A stretch of DNA of 64,000 nucleotides from positions 6,967,339-7,031,338 of the forward strand of contig NC_087379.1 in the NCBI RefSeq assembly GCF_963675165.1. The letters run 5' to 3'. The translations under genes and the position numbers were made by a program. The DNA is from Halichondria panicea. Taxonomy: Eukaryota; Porifera; Demospongiae; Suberitida; Halichondriidae. Below, piece by piece: positions 50,501 to 62,426 of this stretch; positions within the stretch are counted from its first letter, which is position 1, and the number at the start of each line of letters is the position of its first letter. Under the pieces are notes generated by a model. That model made no database searches. It saw nothing but the letters and a program-made list of their open reading frames with translations, and was not told where the DNA came from.

Positions 50501-53500
50501 CCATGTAGCTCGTCAGAATTTGTGCTAATTGGATGGATTCCACTTTACCGATTTTCGTCACAGTTTCACGAGCACACTCCTGCAGCTGATACGACTCACG
50601 GAACTCATGATTATATATACACAATATAATTATTTGTGGAAAGCTATCAGTATATGTGCAGTTAAACAATTTTCCAGTGCGACAAAATAACAACAACGAG
50701 CAAAAATAAACATTTGCATTTGAAACCCGTATGTATAATTATGTATCAAGGTTCAGCTATTATTTCGCAACTAGTTCTGTGTGTTCAGCAGAGTTACCAA
50801 TTTCCTGTTCAGCTTGTTCAGGGCCAACTAATTCCTTTTCGGCTTCTTCCTGTTCGGTTTCTTCTAAAGGAGGAACTGTCTCGCCATCTTGGGAGGGGCT
50901 GCTAAAATTACCGTTCGGCTGAGACGGTATGTTTAGAGTCTTCCTGATGTCTTGCATTGTTGCTTGGCCTTGGTCAGTCGTTTGGTGTGGTCGAGTATTC
51001 GAAACAAGCTCATCAGGCTTTGAGCTAATTGGAGATGTTCCATCTTTTCCGATCTTTTTTAAAATTTTACCAGCAGCTTGCTGTAGCCTATCCATTTTAT
51101 TAGTGAGATCATGGAATTGAAAATCCTCTTTGTTGGAGTCAGCAACATCTTTCAATCCCCTCTTCTTTTCAATTACTTTCGAAACATCATCAGAGCTAGG
51201 CTTAATTGTATCAACGAATGATGCAGCACTCAATACGTCAACGCACAAACTGCTAACAGTGTTCAAAGCGTCTTGAAATATCTTCTCTTTCTTTTCCATC
51301 TCTTCTCGTGCTCTCTTCTGCTTTCTAACATCTAGGACTGCTGCTGCCTCATTAGTGTGTGCTAAGTATGTTTGGAAGAAGCTAAAGAAACCTGTAGCGA
51401 AAGCTGCCTGAGGTGATATAAGCGTCATGGCTCCTGCTTGGGCACTAGCACTACTAACCATACTAAATAGGGTTGTCAATCCTGTGTTGTTGTCTTTATC
51501 GACAATAGCCTTCTCATGTTTTTCCACAGCATCGATTGCCTTTTCTTTCGCTTCTTCATGTTGATCAGAGAAGTCTTTTTGGGCACTGGAAAGTTGGTCA
51601 CTCATTTCTTTGATATATTTTCGAAATTCTTCAAAAGATTTATCACAATCTTTTAGGTAGTCGCTTAGGTAATCGATAAACTCTTTTAGCTTGTCTAAGA
51701 TTTTTCTTTCTAATTGCTCCTTGATTTCAGTAAGGTGCTGCTCATTGGCAGCATACTTCGCCATCCAAAGACAATCTTCTAGATAGTTTTTGCCTACTTG
51801 AATAAATTCCTGAAATTCCTTCTGTAGAATGGCAAGCTTAACTTTTACTTCAGGATCTGAATCAGCTGTAATATCTTCAAGAATACTTTGCATATGCCTT
51901 TCAGCTTTTTCGACAGCATCCGACATTGAAGGTAGACCTTTAAACCGTTTCATTGCACCATCATAAACTTGTAAGCTGTCCTCATAAGGGACTACACAAA
52001 ATTTGTTTTTGTCCATGTTCACACAAACTGATTCTATATGGGCTTATTCAAGTTATGAACAACAAACTCTACTAATCAATGAGTGGAAGTACTAAAGCAA
52101 TGCTAGGTAAGCTTAATGACCAAGATTATAATGCATTATGTAATATAAGCCATGTTTATAATAGAACAAGCTATATAAGGATTAAACTATATTTGTAATT
52201 ACTTTATTCATGTGGCACACGCCACTATTCCACCGTGGAGAGGGGAATGTTGGGAATATGTAAAGTCGCCTCTCATTTGACAAACAGTGACTCATCAGGA
52301 ATGAATCATTAATTAAAATAAGGAACATCATCAATTAAGCTCAACAATAATGTGAATATTGTATATGCTTGATCAGGAGCCGCGGCTACTAAATGTTTCA
52401 TTTTGCTGGAAGAGGAGGCTACAATTTAAGAGAGGCCATTGTTCAAGAGCGGCGTTTATTAGCTCCAGCTAATTCAACAACCTTTAGTTTGTCATCAAAA
52501 GTTCTTTTCACCTGCATAAACTTGAACTCTGCCATGAAAAAGTCTTTGTGAAGCACTAACAAGCTGCTACCTGTATCTAGTAGCTACGTACATGTAGCTA
52601 GCTGCTAGTTTTTGGCTGCCACGTGCAGAAATGCTAGAGTCAAAGTTCACTGAGTATGCAAGTAATTGGAGCAGCCTAGAAAGAAAGTCTTAGAGCACTA
52701 CCAATATCATTGCATGGTGAGACTGGTTATACCTGTGTATATAGAGGAGTGGTGGGTGTTATGGGTAGAGCAAACATATATGCTGAGAATGGAGTGTCTG
52801 ATCAGGACACAAGGTCGGGCATTAGATCAACGAGGATGAGCAATGTATTACCGGAGAGGGAGGTGTGTTCCTATAGTATCCCTAGTTTGTGCAATTAATT
52901 ATTACATTTTATACAAACATTGAACATAATATATCAAGCTGAACGTGTAAAGAAGTATAGGCTATGGGATGGCTTACGTACGTCACTAGGGGTAACCCTA
53001 TAGGCGGAGGTACACCTCTGCAGCTCTAGTGAAGATGACTTGGGAGTGGACCACTTCAACACAACATCCTTTGTTGAAGAGTCCTTCTTTGTGGAGGATA
53101 TCACTGACAGTCCATAACCTGCATACACAAGAATGGTCATGAAAAGCATAGAAATTAACAAATAGGTTGAAATGGTATAATTATGAGTAACAGTGTCCCT
53201 ATAAGCAAGGTTTAATTTTTCCCATGCAACTAGCCAAAGAGGGTATATTAACTCACAACAGCATGTGAATGCTATCAACTAGGTCATAAAGAATTTCATC
53301 TTCCCAAAAAGCCAAATTCAATGGCACAGCAGATGTATATTCATCATAATTATAGCACCTGCATGCACACTTACATAAAACCATGACACATATAATTGAA
53401 TTCTGTCAACACTACGTCAAAGATTATCGAAAGATTCTTGTCAGAAGACTAAATTCAAAGACACAGCAAAATGTATTCATCCAATAATTGCACAATCATT

Positions 53501-56500
53501 ATGACATGACTACATGCATGTGCATGTTGTACACTTGCAGGCGTCTCCCCTTAAGCCCAATGGAAGCAATACTTCACTCAGGAAATATATAGTGGACGAA
53601 ATGGTGGGTGGAGCTTATTGCTACTGACAGTTGTGTGTACAGAAACCTTGCAATATTTATAGCGCTCAACTATGTGGAGTATACACATTTGTATTCTGAA
53701 CTGTATTCATCATCTGTTACAATAAAGCAAAAACAGTGTGTCACTGAATAGTGTCACTGTGTGCATGACATTGTTGTGTGATTGATGTTAGTCAATCCAT
53801 GTATACATATACGCGTGTTAGAGCCCATGGGTCTATGAGATGCATGGTTGAGCGTACCCCTATAAGGTTCTCCTGCTATCTGGACCCATGTACTGTCAAC
53901 CCCTCTGACAGATATACTTATACAGGTATACTTATAATTATACAGTCAGATATTCGCCAACACTTTTAAACCTGCGGCCAGCGGGTTATTGGGGCGAGCC
54001 CTGAGGCTCGTCCCATAGTAGCCAGCAGTAAAGAGACTTGCAGTGTCGGTTCAACCTTGTTAGTGCTGCATTTTGTATGTAGCAATCATGCATGTAAACA
54101 CTTTAACATTTGAATGACAAACTGATGCAGCTTAGCAGTCAAAGAGACCATCTGCTGGTAAAACTAAGGAAAGTTCCACAACAAGTAGAAACGGCGGATC
54201 AAAGAGAGCAGACGCTGCATGGCCACGCAAAGGAATTAGATCAGGCCCAGGGACCGTGGACAACAAGTACGAGGTAAGGATAAACGAGAGGAGAGGCACA
54301 CTATCATAATTGGATCTACAAAGGCCATTGCTAAAGCTGTTGGGGGACTAGAAAGCTGCTCGTTATACAGAGTAGAGAGGTGGTCGCTCCTGAGAGGTTG
54401 CTTTACATTGAAGTCATTGTAGTTTCAATCCGGACCTGAGCTCTTGGCCGTTATATAGCGTGTGGTCGCTCTTTGGAGGTGGTGGTTCCACTGTATATCC
54501 ATGCAATTGTTATCATCTACCCATGTACATCCATTTCAAACTGCAAATAATATTAGCTTATAGATTTAGAAAAACCTTGTAAGGTACGCGTTCAAATCTA
54601 ACTGTAAGGCTGCTTGATTAGATCAAAAAGAGGGCTATCATTTGAAGGGGAAGCTGATCGATACTCGTGTGTGCACATATTAAAGTGGGAGGTTTGGAGG
54701 TCGTTCCCTAATTGTTTTCATGCTCTATGGCAGGCGAATGCGTATTTCTTGAACAAAAGCTTGATTCCATTGAGATTGGGCAAAATTGATTAAAAAAACA
54801 GCCAGCATTGCAAGATTATAATCTAGTGCCATCAAAATAATGGGCTGCAGCCCCCCCTGGTTCCTACGCCACTGTCTCATGATAGAGTATCACAAGTCAA
54901 CCAGATTATGGTATTTATATGTTATTTTCACAAAACTGATAAATTAATTGACATATACGTAACACAGAGAAAGGGATAAACGTTCGTCAAATTAATTAAT
55001 CTTCCTACGCCACTGTGGGGGACAGACAGATCAGACATACTTGACAGTTGTTTTTCTGCACAACAAGTTTTCATACAGAGGCCCAACTAGTTAGAAACCT
55101 GAAACCTGAAACCTGAAAAGTAGGACAAATTCCAATTACTGCTAACTATAGTGAGAGATTGAGTTCCTTGTAAATGCCAGCAATTGAGAAACGTATCCAT
55201 GCATGTACTGTATACGTACACAGCATCAATACAGTAATATAATAACAGTGTAATTTTTAATGTATACTTGAAACGTTTCAATATCAGTAACGAGTTTGCT
55301 TAGATAATTAAGTGTACAGCTAAGTGCAGCAGCTAATGACAATGACACAAGAAGTTCGGAATTTCCTTGTGAGAGATATGTCAGAGTCTCCTACGTACAT
55401 GAAACCGACTATACTACAAACTATGGAGTGGGAGCTTGAAGCTGCAAAGACAGAAATAGCCGGCCTACAAGTAACAGTCTCGGTGCTAACAGCAGAAAAG
55501 GACACACTAGAGCAGAAACTATCTGAAAAAGACGAAGAAAATGAAAAACTGAAGGCACAGTTTTTGGAAACAGGGGAAAAGTTACAAGAAGCAGCCACAC
55601 TTAACCAAACTAGCGAGCAAGATCTTGAAGAGAAAATTGCTCTTTTAGAGTCTGAAGTTGAACATGGAGCAAAGGAACTTGTCGAAAGAATCGAGTATTT
55701 AGAGCAGCAGCTTAACGAAAATACTAAGCAGTTAACTATAGGAGAGGCTGCCCTTGCAGTCAAGGAGGAGGTTTTGGCGACACGGGAAACAGAGCTAGAA
55801 GAGAGAGAGAAAGAGACCGAACGAGTGAGAGATTTCTTTGCAGCCGGAAATGATGTCAACGGCCTGGTCCTAGATTTGCAAGGACGAATCAAGAAACAAG
55901 AAGAAGAGATACAGCTCAAGGAGAATCATATAATAACGATGAGAGTAAAACTTGAGAGATCGGAACAGGAAATGTTAGCCATCAAGCAGACACTCAGAAA
56001 TCAACCCAAGAAAATGGAAAGCTTTCGAGCACCACCTATCCCAAGGCCTAGATCGGCCTCACGGCCTCAAATTTCTAAACAAAACAGCCTACCCTCCTAT
56101 CAACACCAGTCAATCCAAGTACAACCACAACACCGTTGGAGCCTTCAGCCACAAATCGAAGAAGAGGATCGAATATACGACAAGCCTAGCCCGCCCGTCC
56201 CAGTGTACAGAAGGCTACCGTTCTCGCTAGATTGGGATACACCATTATACACAATTGATCACAGAAAGAAAATCGTCAATGGAGTATCAATATACAGTCA
56301 AAAAGAGAACAAATTGTACTTTAGCTCGATACTTCAACAGGAGATTCTGGCATACACAGAGAGTCAACAGTGGGAGACCCTACCCTCTTGCCCTCACAAG
56401 TACTTTGGTCTGGTTATGGTCGAGGACAACGTGACTACTATAGGAGGGAAAGTCCAGGAGAGAGCATCCCCTACAGGAGATGGCAATAGATCAAGCTACA

Positions 56501-59500
56501 CTGATAAATTGTTGAGCTACGTCACGGCGGCATCAGGCGCGAGGGCAGGGCAATGGGTGGAACTGTTTCCACCAATGCCCTCAAAACGAGCCAGCCCTGC
56601 AGCTGTCTCGACTAGTAGATCGCTCATCGTAGCCGGTGGGGACAACGGACATCACTTGCGCACGGTTGAAGTTATGGACCTGACAGACAAGCAGTGGCAC
56701 ACAGCGTCGATTCTACCGAGGGCACTGAGTAACCCAAGCATGGTACTCTGTGAGACAACCAATCGAATATACCTCTCTGGCCAGGACAATCAAAATAGTC
56801 GAATGCAAGTTCTATTCAACTGCTCTATACACGAGCTTCTACGCACTATGGAACCTGTGACTGGACGAGAATACGAGGACGAACCGTTCTACGGGCCATC
56901 GAAACCGAAAATCATTCGAGTTTGGAACGAGCTACCTAGCACTCCGAACGATTCCTCCACTCTAGCTATCGTTGATAGTCACGTTATGGTTGCCGGGGGG
57001 ATTGGCAAGAAAGGAGAAGCTTCGAACGAGATTTACTATTTGGATATGTCACACTGCAAGTGGGAGCACATAGCACAAATGCCCACAGCGCGTCACGGTG
57101 CTCTGGTAGGGTTCAATAGTTCGACTGAGAAGTTAGTTATAATTGGAGGTTTCAATAAAACTAGCATCATTAGTATGGTCAATGTAGCCAAATTCAGCTC
57201 ATCATAGAAAACAGAACTTGCAACTGAATTTGAGCATTATTCGCACATGTACATGTATATGTAGGTCACACTATACAATCGTTATCTTTACGTGAATGTA
57301 ATCAATTTCAAAGCAACTATCAATTTAGCACACAATCTAAAATGTTATGTTTTACTGTCACAACAACAAAACTAATTATCAAAATTATTCGGACAGTACT
57401 TTATTGATCAAACGCCGGGGTATTTATTTCCTAACCGAGGTTTCAAGGTGCGGCGTTTCATTGAGACCAGGCGCTAATTCAGATCTGCAATTAATCGATG
57501 AAATACTTTTACACTATACATAGTGCTAGACCAAGTGAAAATCCCTTTGAGAAATCAGAATAAATTTTGACACTTTATGCTATATCAAAGTTTTGCGATC
57601 AGGCAAGGATTGCGATTTCATATGTAGTACTGGTACAGGTATTTAAATCTGCAAAGGACTGGCAAAGTTCGCAACATTTTTGGCGCTAGCAAGTAATTAA
57701 TACATTGTACATGTACGGTACATTGGCTGTACGTATCCTTCGTCATACTCACTGGATCTAAGTGTGTCCCTGTGAGCCTCGGCAAGGTGGATCAGCTGCA
57801 CATCGTAGTTGGCCGAGTTACCGCCACTCTGCTCTTCCTAGGGGGAGGAGGCAACAAACAAAGTATGAATGTGTCTCACAGTAGCGTACAGTGCACAGTG
57901 TCACTATAGTACTGTATTGGTGCAGTGGGTGTAGTCGAAGTTGAAAGCTCTACTGTGCACATATACAATCGTCATGTAATTAGGGCGTTTAATTAAAGTA
58001 CACACATTAATTTTATGCTAAATTAAATTAGTGCACACACTACACACTGTACTGTGTACGCACATACACACTGTACCAGCACATGCACACTATAATTATG
58101 GTTTGGGGATTCTTTCAGCTACCATAACTTGAATTCCGTGGATCCAATTTGAACGATTTTATGATTTTCTGAAAGCTTAGAAAAAGACCTTTCAAATGGT
58201 GTCATCAAAAGTCATATCTGAGAGATAATAGTATTTGCCAATTTGGCCATACCATGAATTATAGCCCAAGGTCCAAAGCCGAAAAATGATAAATTAGGGC
58301 CCCAACAAAATTTTGGATTCAAACACATCATTTGAAAGGTTTTTTTCTAAGCTTTCAGAAAATGATAAAATTTTTGACATTGGATCAACGGTACTAAATT
58401 TATGGCTGTTGAAAGATGTTCAACAAACTGTACCTACTACTACATTGTAGGCCAACTATTACACAGGTAACACTAGGCTCACCTTCATAGGTATCCCAGT
58501 GACAATGGTGGTCTTAAGGTTGAAGTGGACCTTGACCAGATGAAGACATTTCTCGAGAAGGAGTTTGGCAGGGAAGGAGTAGATTGCTGAAGACACTTGG
58601 GGTGAGATCTGAGGGTGGGATTGTGGAGTGTTTAGGAGTTTGTAGCCATTTTATGGGCTACAGAGCAGCAACACACCCACGTACACGCTCAATAAGCTTG
58701 TAACAAAAATACAACCAATTCTGACTACTGTACTTTTCTAGAGATCACATTTTATTAACTTAATATACAGTGTACACATGCAGACATGACTTCCATCATA
58801 TCCACATATTGTGCATGTACATATAACTATTACAATGTATGCTGGTAGAGTGACAGTGTTCAGGTACTATGGCAACCACCTGTACTGCCAAGTAGTCCAG
58901 CACTTTATCTAGCATGTCGTTGGAAATGAACTTGTAACAGGACTACAAGACACCTCGTTAAAACATGCAACATTTACGTACAAAATCACACATAAAATAT
59001 TCTAGTGCCATAGCGTAACCATGCCTGATGATGTCACCTGTGTGAGTGGAGAGTCCTTGATGTCCGTCTGTAGAGTGGAGGGAGGGGAGTGGACGTTAAT
59101 GAGGGTCAGCTGACAATGGTCGATGAGGAGGCGTGCTACATCGTGTTTGCTCTTGATGTCCTGGTTCTCTGCCTTCACCATGCTCACTATCACCTTCTCC
59201 ATCTCCCGCACGTCAGCCTCACTGTAAGGGAGGGTGGGGCCCGGGTATGTGGCGTACTCGAAATGTGTGGTATATACTGCCTGGTACTACATGCTTGCAG
59301 TATGTAAAGGCCTTGTGTCCACAGGGGCAAGTGCAGAGGTTACTTTTTGTTTGGAATCAAAATTACTCTTACCAAGGGCAACCATTATTAGTAAATATGC
59401 ACCAAAGTTACATACTTCTTGAGTGAGCATATGAATATGATCCGTCCCCGGTTAGTGGGAGGGGCCATCCCTGGGCAGGAAGTGACGGCATACTGGGTAG

Positions 59501-60157
59501 CAGTGAGTTGGGCCAGACAGCGTACAGCGTACTGTAACCCTTGGAGACAGGGGTTCATGTGACCACGACCAACAGGGGCTCCTTGTGCAGGCAGGAAGGA
59601 GGGGACACCAAATTTCTGAAAACCATTTTGCACCTGAAAAATCACATTATCTTTGATCTCACCATACCAACCATGTGATGGAGGTACCTTTAATATTAAA
59701 GAGTTACATGATAAGTATGTACTTAGGTAGGAAATAAAAAAAACTAGTATATACATGCAGTGACTAATGTTTTGTTCCTAAACGCTTTACCAATGTACAT
59801 TAAACCCTTGCATGAATGTACAGCTGCTACAGTAGTGACGGACACTCCCTCAGGGCATTCTTGTGAACGTACCTTTACGATCTCCTGGTCCTCGTCTCTC
59901 CACGAGTTAACGGGCTGGCATTTTGCCTCGTCTACGGCCGCTACACACATCTGGCACTGATCAGGGAACAAATCGAACACTATCCTACAGTACTCCAGCA
60001 CGGCCTCCACACTGCAACTCCATATTGTCTTGGTGACAGTCTTGGAAGCTGAGCTCTTAGACCCTCTGCTCGCACCTGTCACCTCAAATGTGATGCCCTG
60101 CCCGCACTCGCAACTGGAGAGACTATTGGCAGCTAGCACTATCACCGTCTTCTCCAT
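47505..60157 (-). CDS. INTS13: Integrator complex subunit 13 (Asunder), complete, 16 coding exons
   Basis: Coding exons: 59873-60157, 59416-59633, 59038-59221, 58880-58942, 58483-58608, 57753-57837, 52982-53118, 50236-50356, 49972-50075, 49763-49850, 48849-48925, 48719-48790, 48379-48461, 48118-48278, 48012-48063 and 47505-47745. All borders are GT-AG and the phases agree, giving 698 residues (human about 706). Recognised blocks are a VWA-like N-terminus with SCSVEAVLEYCRIVFDLFP, NRGRIIFI (exon 2), NSANYDVQLIHL (exon 6), KDVVLKWSTP...LELQRCTSAYRV (exon 7), [16 protein letters not shown] (exon 8), DDPPSISEGWGGRITDYRI (exon 9), RDEQYRSLWSELEDL (exons 13/14) and SMWTNRK...HQEFAGR (exon 16). INTS13 belongs to the INTS10-13-14 module of nuclear Integrator, which acts on RNA polymerase II transcripts; Asunder also has dynein-related roles in flies. 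Introns 6 and 7 host nested genes. Exons 7-16 are the source of the downstream array. Confidence 0.96.
49052..49444. mobile_element. TA-flanked mariner-like MITE in INTS13 intron 10
   Basis: The ends CCGTATATGCTCGATCAG and CTGATCAAGCATATACGG are inverted, and TA flanks both sides (49050-49051, 49445-49446). Array copies retain the empty site (CAATGTACATAAGTTATG with a single TA, for example at about 10195 and 21476), directly showing a TA target duplication. The 393-bp body has repeated AGTAGCC(G/T)C(T/C) motifs and no transposase. Confidence 0.9.
50357..50376. repeat. Short GT/CA microsatellite at the INTS13 exon 8 acceptor
   Basis: About 10 TG repeats lie immediately beyond exon 8, forming CA repeats that lead into the CAG acceptor in the transcript. 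The homologous tract has grown to about 85 bp in unit 3. A similar short tract (48931-48957) precedes exon 11. Confidence 0.85.
50760..52022 (-). CDS. Helical coiled-coil/hydrophobic-core family, copy E (intact, 420 aa), nested in INTS13 intron 7
   Basis: Uninterrupted and intronless from ATG 52022 to TAA 50760. Residues 35-178 are charged and helical (EKAERHMQSILED, ITADSDPEVK, KYAANEQHLTEIKEQLERKIL, EEAKEKAIDAVEKHEKAI). Residues 181-221 are a hydrophobic alanine/glycine/phenylalanine-rich stretch (TLFSMVSSASAQAGAMTLIS, then FATGFFSFFQTYLA). Residues 222-330 are a second helical arm. Residues 331-420 are a polar acidic tail with two EEAEQE-type repeats. E ends at TAA one codon before the stop used by D, B and C. 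It lies on the same strand as INTS13, wholly inside intron 7 (50357-52981), so it must have its own promoter or be processed from the intron. It is the likely founder locus of copies A-D. Function is not recognised; the layout recalls membrane-active helical proteins, but this is unproven. Confidence 0.82.
   Translation of the reverse strand: MNMDKNKFCVVPYEDSLQVYDGAMKRFKGLPSMSDAVEKAERHMQSILEDITADSDPEVKVKLAILQKEFQEFIQVGKNYLEDCLWMAKYAANEQHLTEIKEQLERKILDKLKEFIDYLSDYLKDCDKSFEEFRKYIKEMSDQLSSAQKDFSDQHEEAKEKAIDAVEKHEKAIVDKDNNTGLTTLFSMVSSASAQAGAMTLISPQAAFATGFFSFFQTYLAHTNEAAAVLDVRKQKRAREEMEKKEKIFQDALNTVSSLCVDVLSAASFVDTIKPSSDDVSKVIEKKRGLKDVADSNKEDFQFHDLTNKMDRLQQAAGKILKKIGKDGTSPISSKPDELVSNTRPHQTTDQGQATMQDIRKTLNIPSQPNGNFSSPSQDGETVPPLEETEQEEAEKELVGPEQAEQEIGNSAEHTELVAK
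52171..52180 (-). promoter_or_regulatory. Conserved CCTTATATAG box upstream of helical gene E
   Basis: About 150 bp upstream of the E start, in AATAGAACAAGCTATATAAG context. Fivefold conservation of this box across copies whose other flanks differ suggests the passenger gene carries its own promoter. Confidence 0.5.
52359..52652. mobile_element. Truncated, inverted copy of the 49052-49444 MITE
   Basis: GTATATGCTTGATCAGGAGCC at 52361 onward is the reverse complement of the right part of the 49-kb element. The match continues through CACGTGCAGAAATGCTAGAGTC and ends at about 52652. The far end is missing. Together the two copies could pair within the INTS13 primary transcript. Confidence 0.75.
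53119..55335. other. INTS13 intron 6, part between exon 7 and the Kelch gene
   Basis: No exon or gene is visible. Positions 55022-55165 match 46806-46975 upstream of the unit 8 exon 7 relic, including AACTAGTTAGAAACCTGAAACC, whose GAAACCT word is present three times here and twice there. A GAGCCCTGAGGCTC palindrome is at about 53996. The similar phrase TTCCTACGCCACTGT occurs at 54861 and 55001. Confidence 0.5.
55336..57207 (+). CDS. Coiled-coil/Kelch-repeat protein, intronless, nested antisense in INTS13 intron 6
   Basis: Open from ATG 55336 to TAG 57207, 623 residues, no intron. Residues about 25-220 are heptad-rich and charged (EWELEAAKTEIAGLQ, EKLKAQFLETGEKLQEA, ELEEREKETERVRDFF), a long coiled coil. 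Residues about 225-285 form a proline/serine/glutamine linker (PPIPRPRSASRP). Residues about 290-623 show Kelch blades: GLVMVEDNVTTIGG, SRSLIVAGGDNG followed by VEVMDL and WH, DSHVMVAGGIG with YYLDMSHCKWEHIAQMP, and EKLVIIGGFN. Kelch propellers bind partner proteins, often cytoskeletal or ubiquitin-ligase components; no BTB domain is present here. The lack of introns and its position inside an intron on the opposite strand suggest a retrogene-like origin (inference). An upstream in-frame GTG was ignored in favour of the first ATG; a start at the next ATG, 55342, is equally possible. Confidence 0.85.
   Translation: MTMTQEVRNFLVRDMSESPTYMKPTILQTMEWELEAAKTEIAGLQVTVSVLTAEKDTLEQKLSEKDEENEKLKAQFLETGEKLQEAATLNQTSEQDLEEKIALLESEVEHGAKELVERIEYLEQQLNENTKQLTIGEAALAVKEEVLATRETELEEREKETERVRDFFAAGNDVNGLVLDLQGRIKKQEEEIQLKENHIITMRVKLERSEQEMLAIKQTLRNQPKKMESFRAPPIPRPRSASRPQISKQNSLPSYQHQSIQVQPQHRWSLQPQIEEEDRIYDKPSPPVPVYRRLPFSLDWDTPLYTIDHRKKIVNGVSIYSQKENKLYFSSILQQEILAYTESQQWETLPSCPHKYFGLVMVEDNVTTIGGKVQERASPTGDGNRSSYTDKLLSYVTAASGARAGQWVELFPPMPSKRASPAAVSTSRSLIVAGGDNGHHLRTVEVMDLTDKQWHTASILPRALSNPSMVLCETTNRIYLSGQDNQNSRMQVLFNCSIHELLRTMEPVTGREYEDEPFYGPSKPKIIRVWNELPSTPNDSSTLAIVDSHVMVAGGIGKKGEASNEIYYLDMSHCKWEHIAQMPTARHGALVGFNSSTEKLVIIGGFNKTSIISMVNVAKFSSS
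57208..57752. other. INTS13 intron 6, part between the Kelch gene and exon 6
   Basis: AT-rich sequence that would include the 3' UTR of the Kelch gene. I see no further gene, RNA or transposon end. Confidence 0.4.
58121..58408. mobile_element. Fold-back element in INTS13 intron 5
   Basis: The left arm 58121-58202 (including TTTTCTGAAAGCTTAGAAAA and CCTTTCAAATGGTGT) is inverted at 58323-58408 (ATCATTTGAAAGG, TTTTTCTAAGCTTTCAGAAAA) with several mismatches. The loop is about 120 bp and non-coding. The intron transcript could form a long imperfect hairpin. Confidence 0.75.
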
Positions 60158-60377
60158 TGTATATCACTAGCTACTGTGCAGACATGCTTCTTTGTATAAG
60201 TGCACGTAGGTGGAGTCGTGGTGGGGTTAGCTGGCTAATAGTCTATCCAGCTGTGATAATAATTATGACAACCACATTGAGAACACACCACATAAAAGAA
60301 GACACTCAATAACAAACAAATTAGAGAAAGAAAGTGAATTGCGTATAATTAATAAGAGTGTTGTCCAGTTCAGGCTC

Positions 60378-62259
<1,882 letters not shown>

Positions 62260-62426
62260 TTCCCTCTTATCTGAAGATAGCTGGAGCAGCACTGAGAGGC
62301 GTAGAGAGAGAGAGAGAGAGGCGTAGAGACACAGTAGTTCAAGGAGACAGGAGTGAAGTGATGATGGGCATGATTTGGAAAGAGAGGAGGGGCTGTGGTT
62401 GCTGCCTAGCTACTAAAGTCTCTGCA
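62260..62426. promoter_or_regulatory. Shared divergent promoter region of POLR2G and ARMC9
   Basis: Only 167 bp separate the POLR2G ATG (62259, minus) and the ARMC9 ATG (62427, plus), so both 5' UTRs and any core promoters must lie here or overlap the first exons. The interval contains a GAGAGAGAGAGAGAGA tract (62308-62320), with related GAGAGAGGCGTAGAGA repeats. No TATA box is obvious on either strand. A bidirectional promoter is inference from spacing. Confidence 0.55.

Noticed and set aside
55320-55919. A 199-codon serine-rich frame antisense to the Kelch gene
   Set aside because: It is the mirror of the glutamate/lysine-rich coiled-coil region (GAA/GAG/AAG read backwards gives Ser/Phe codons) and has no independent support.
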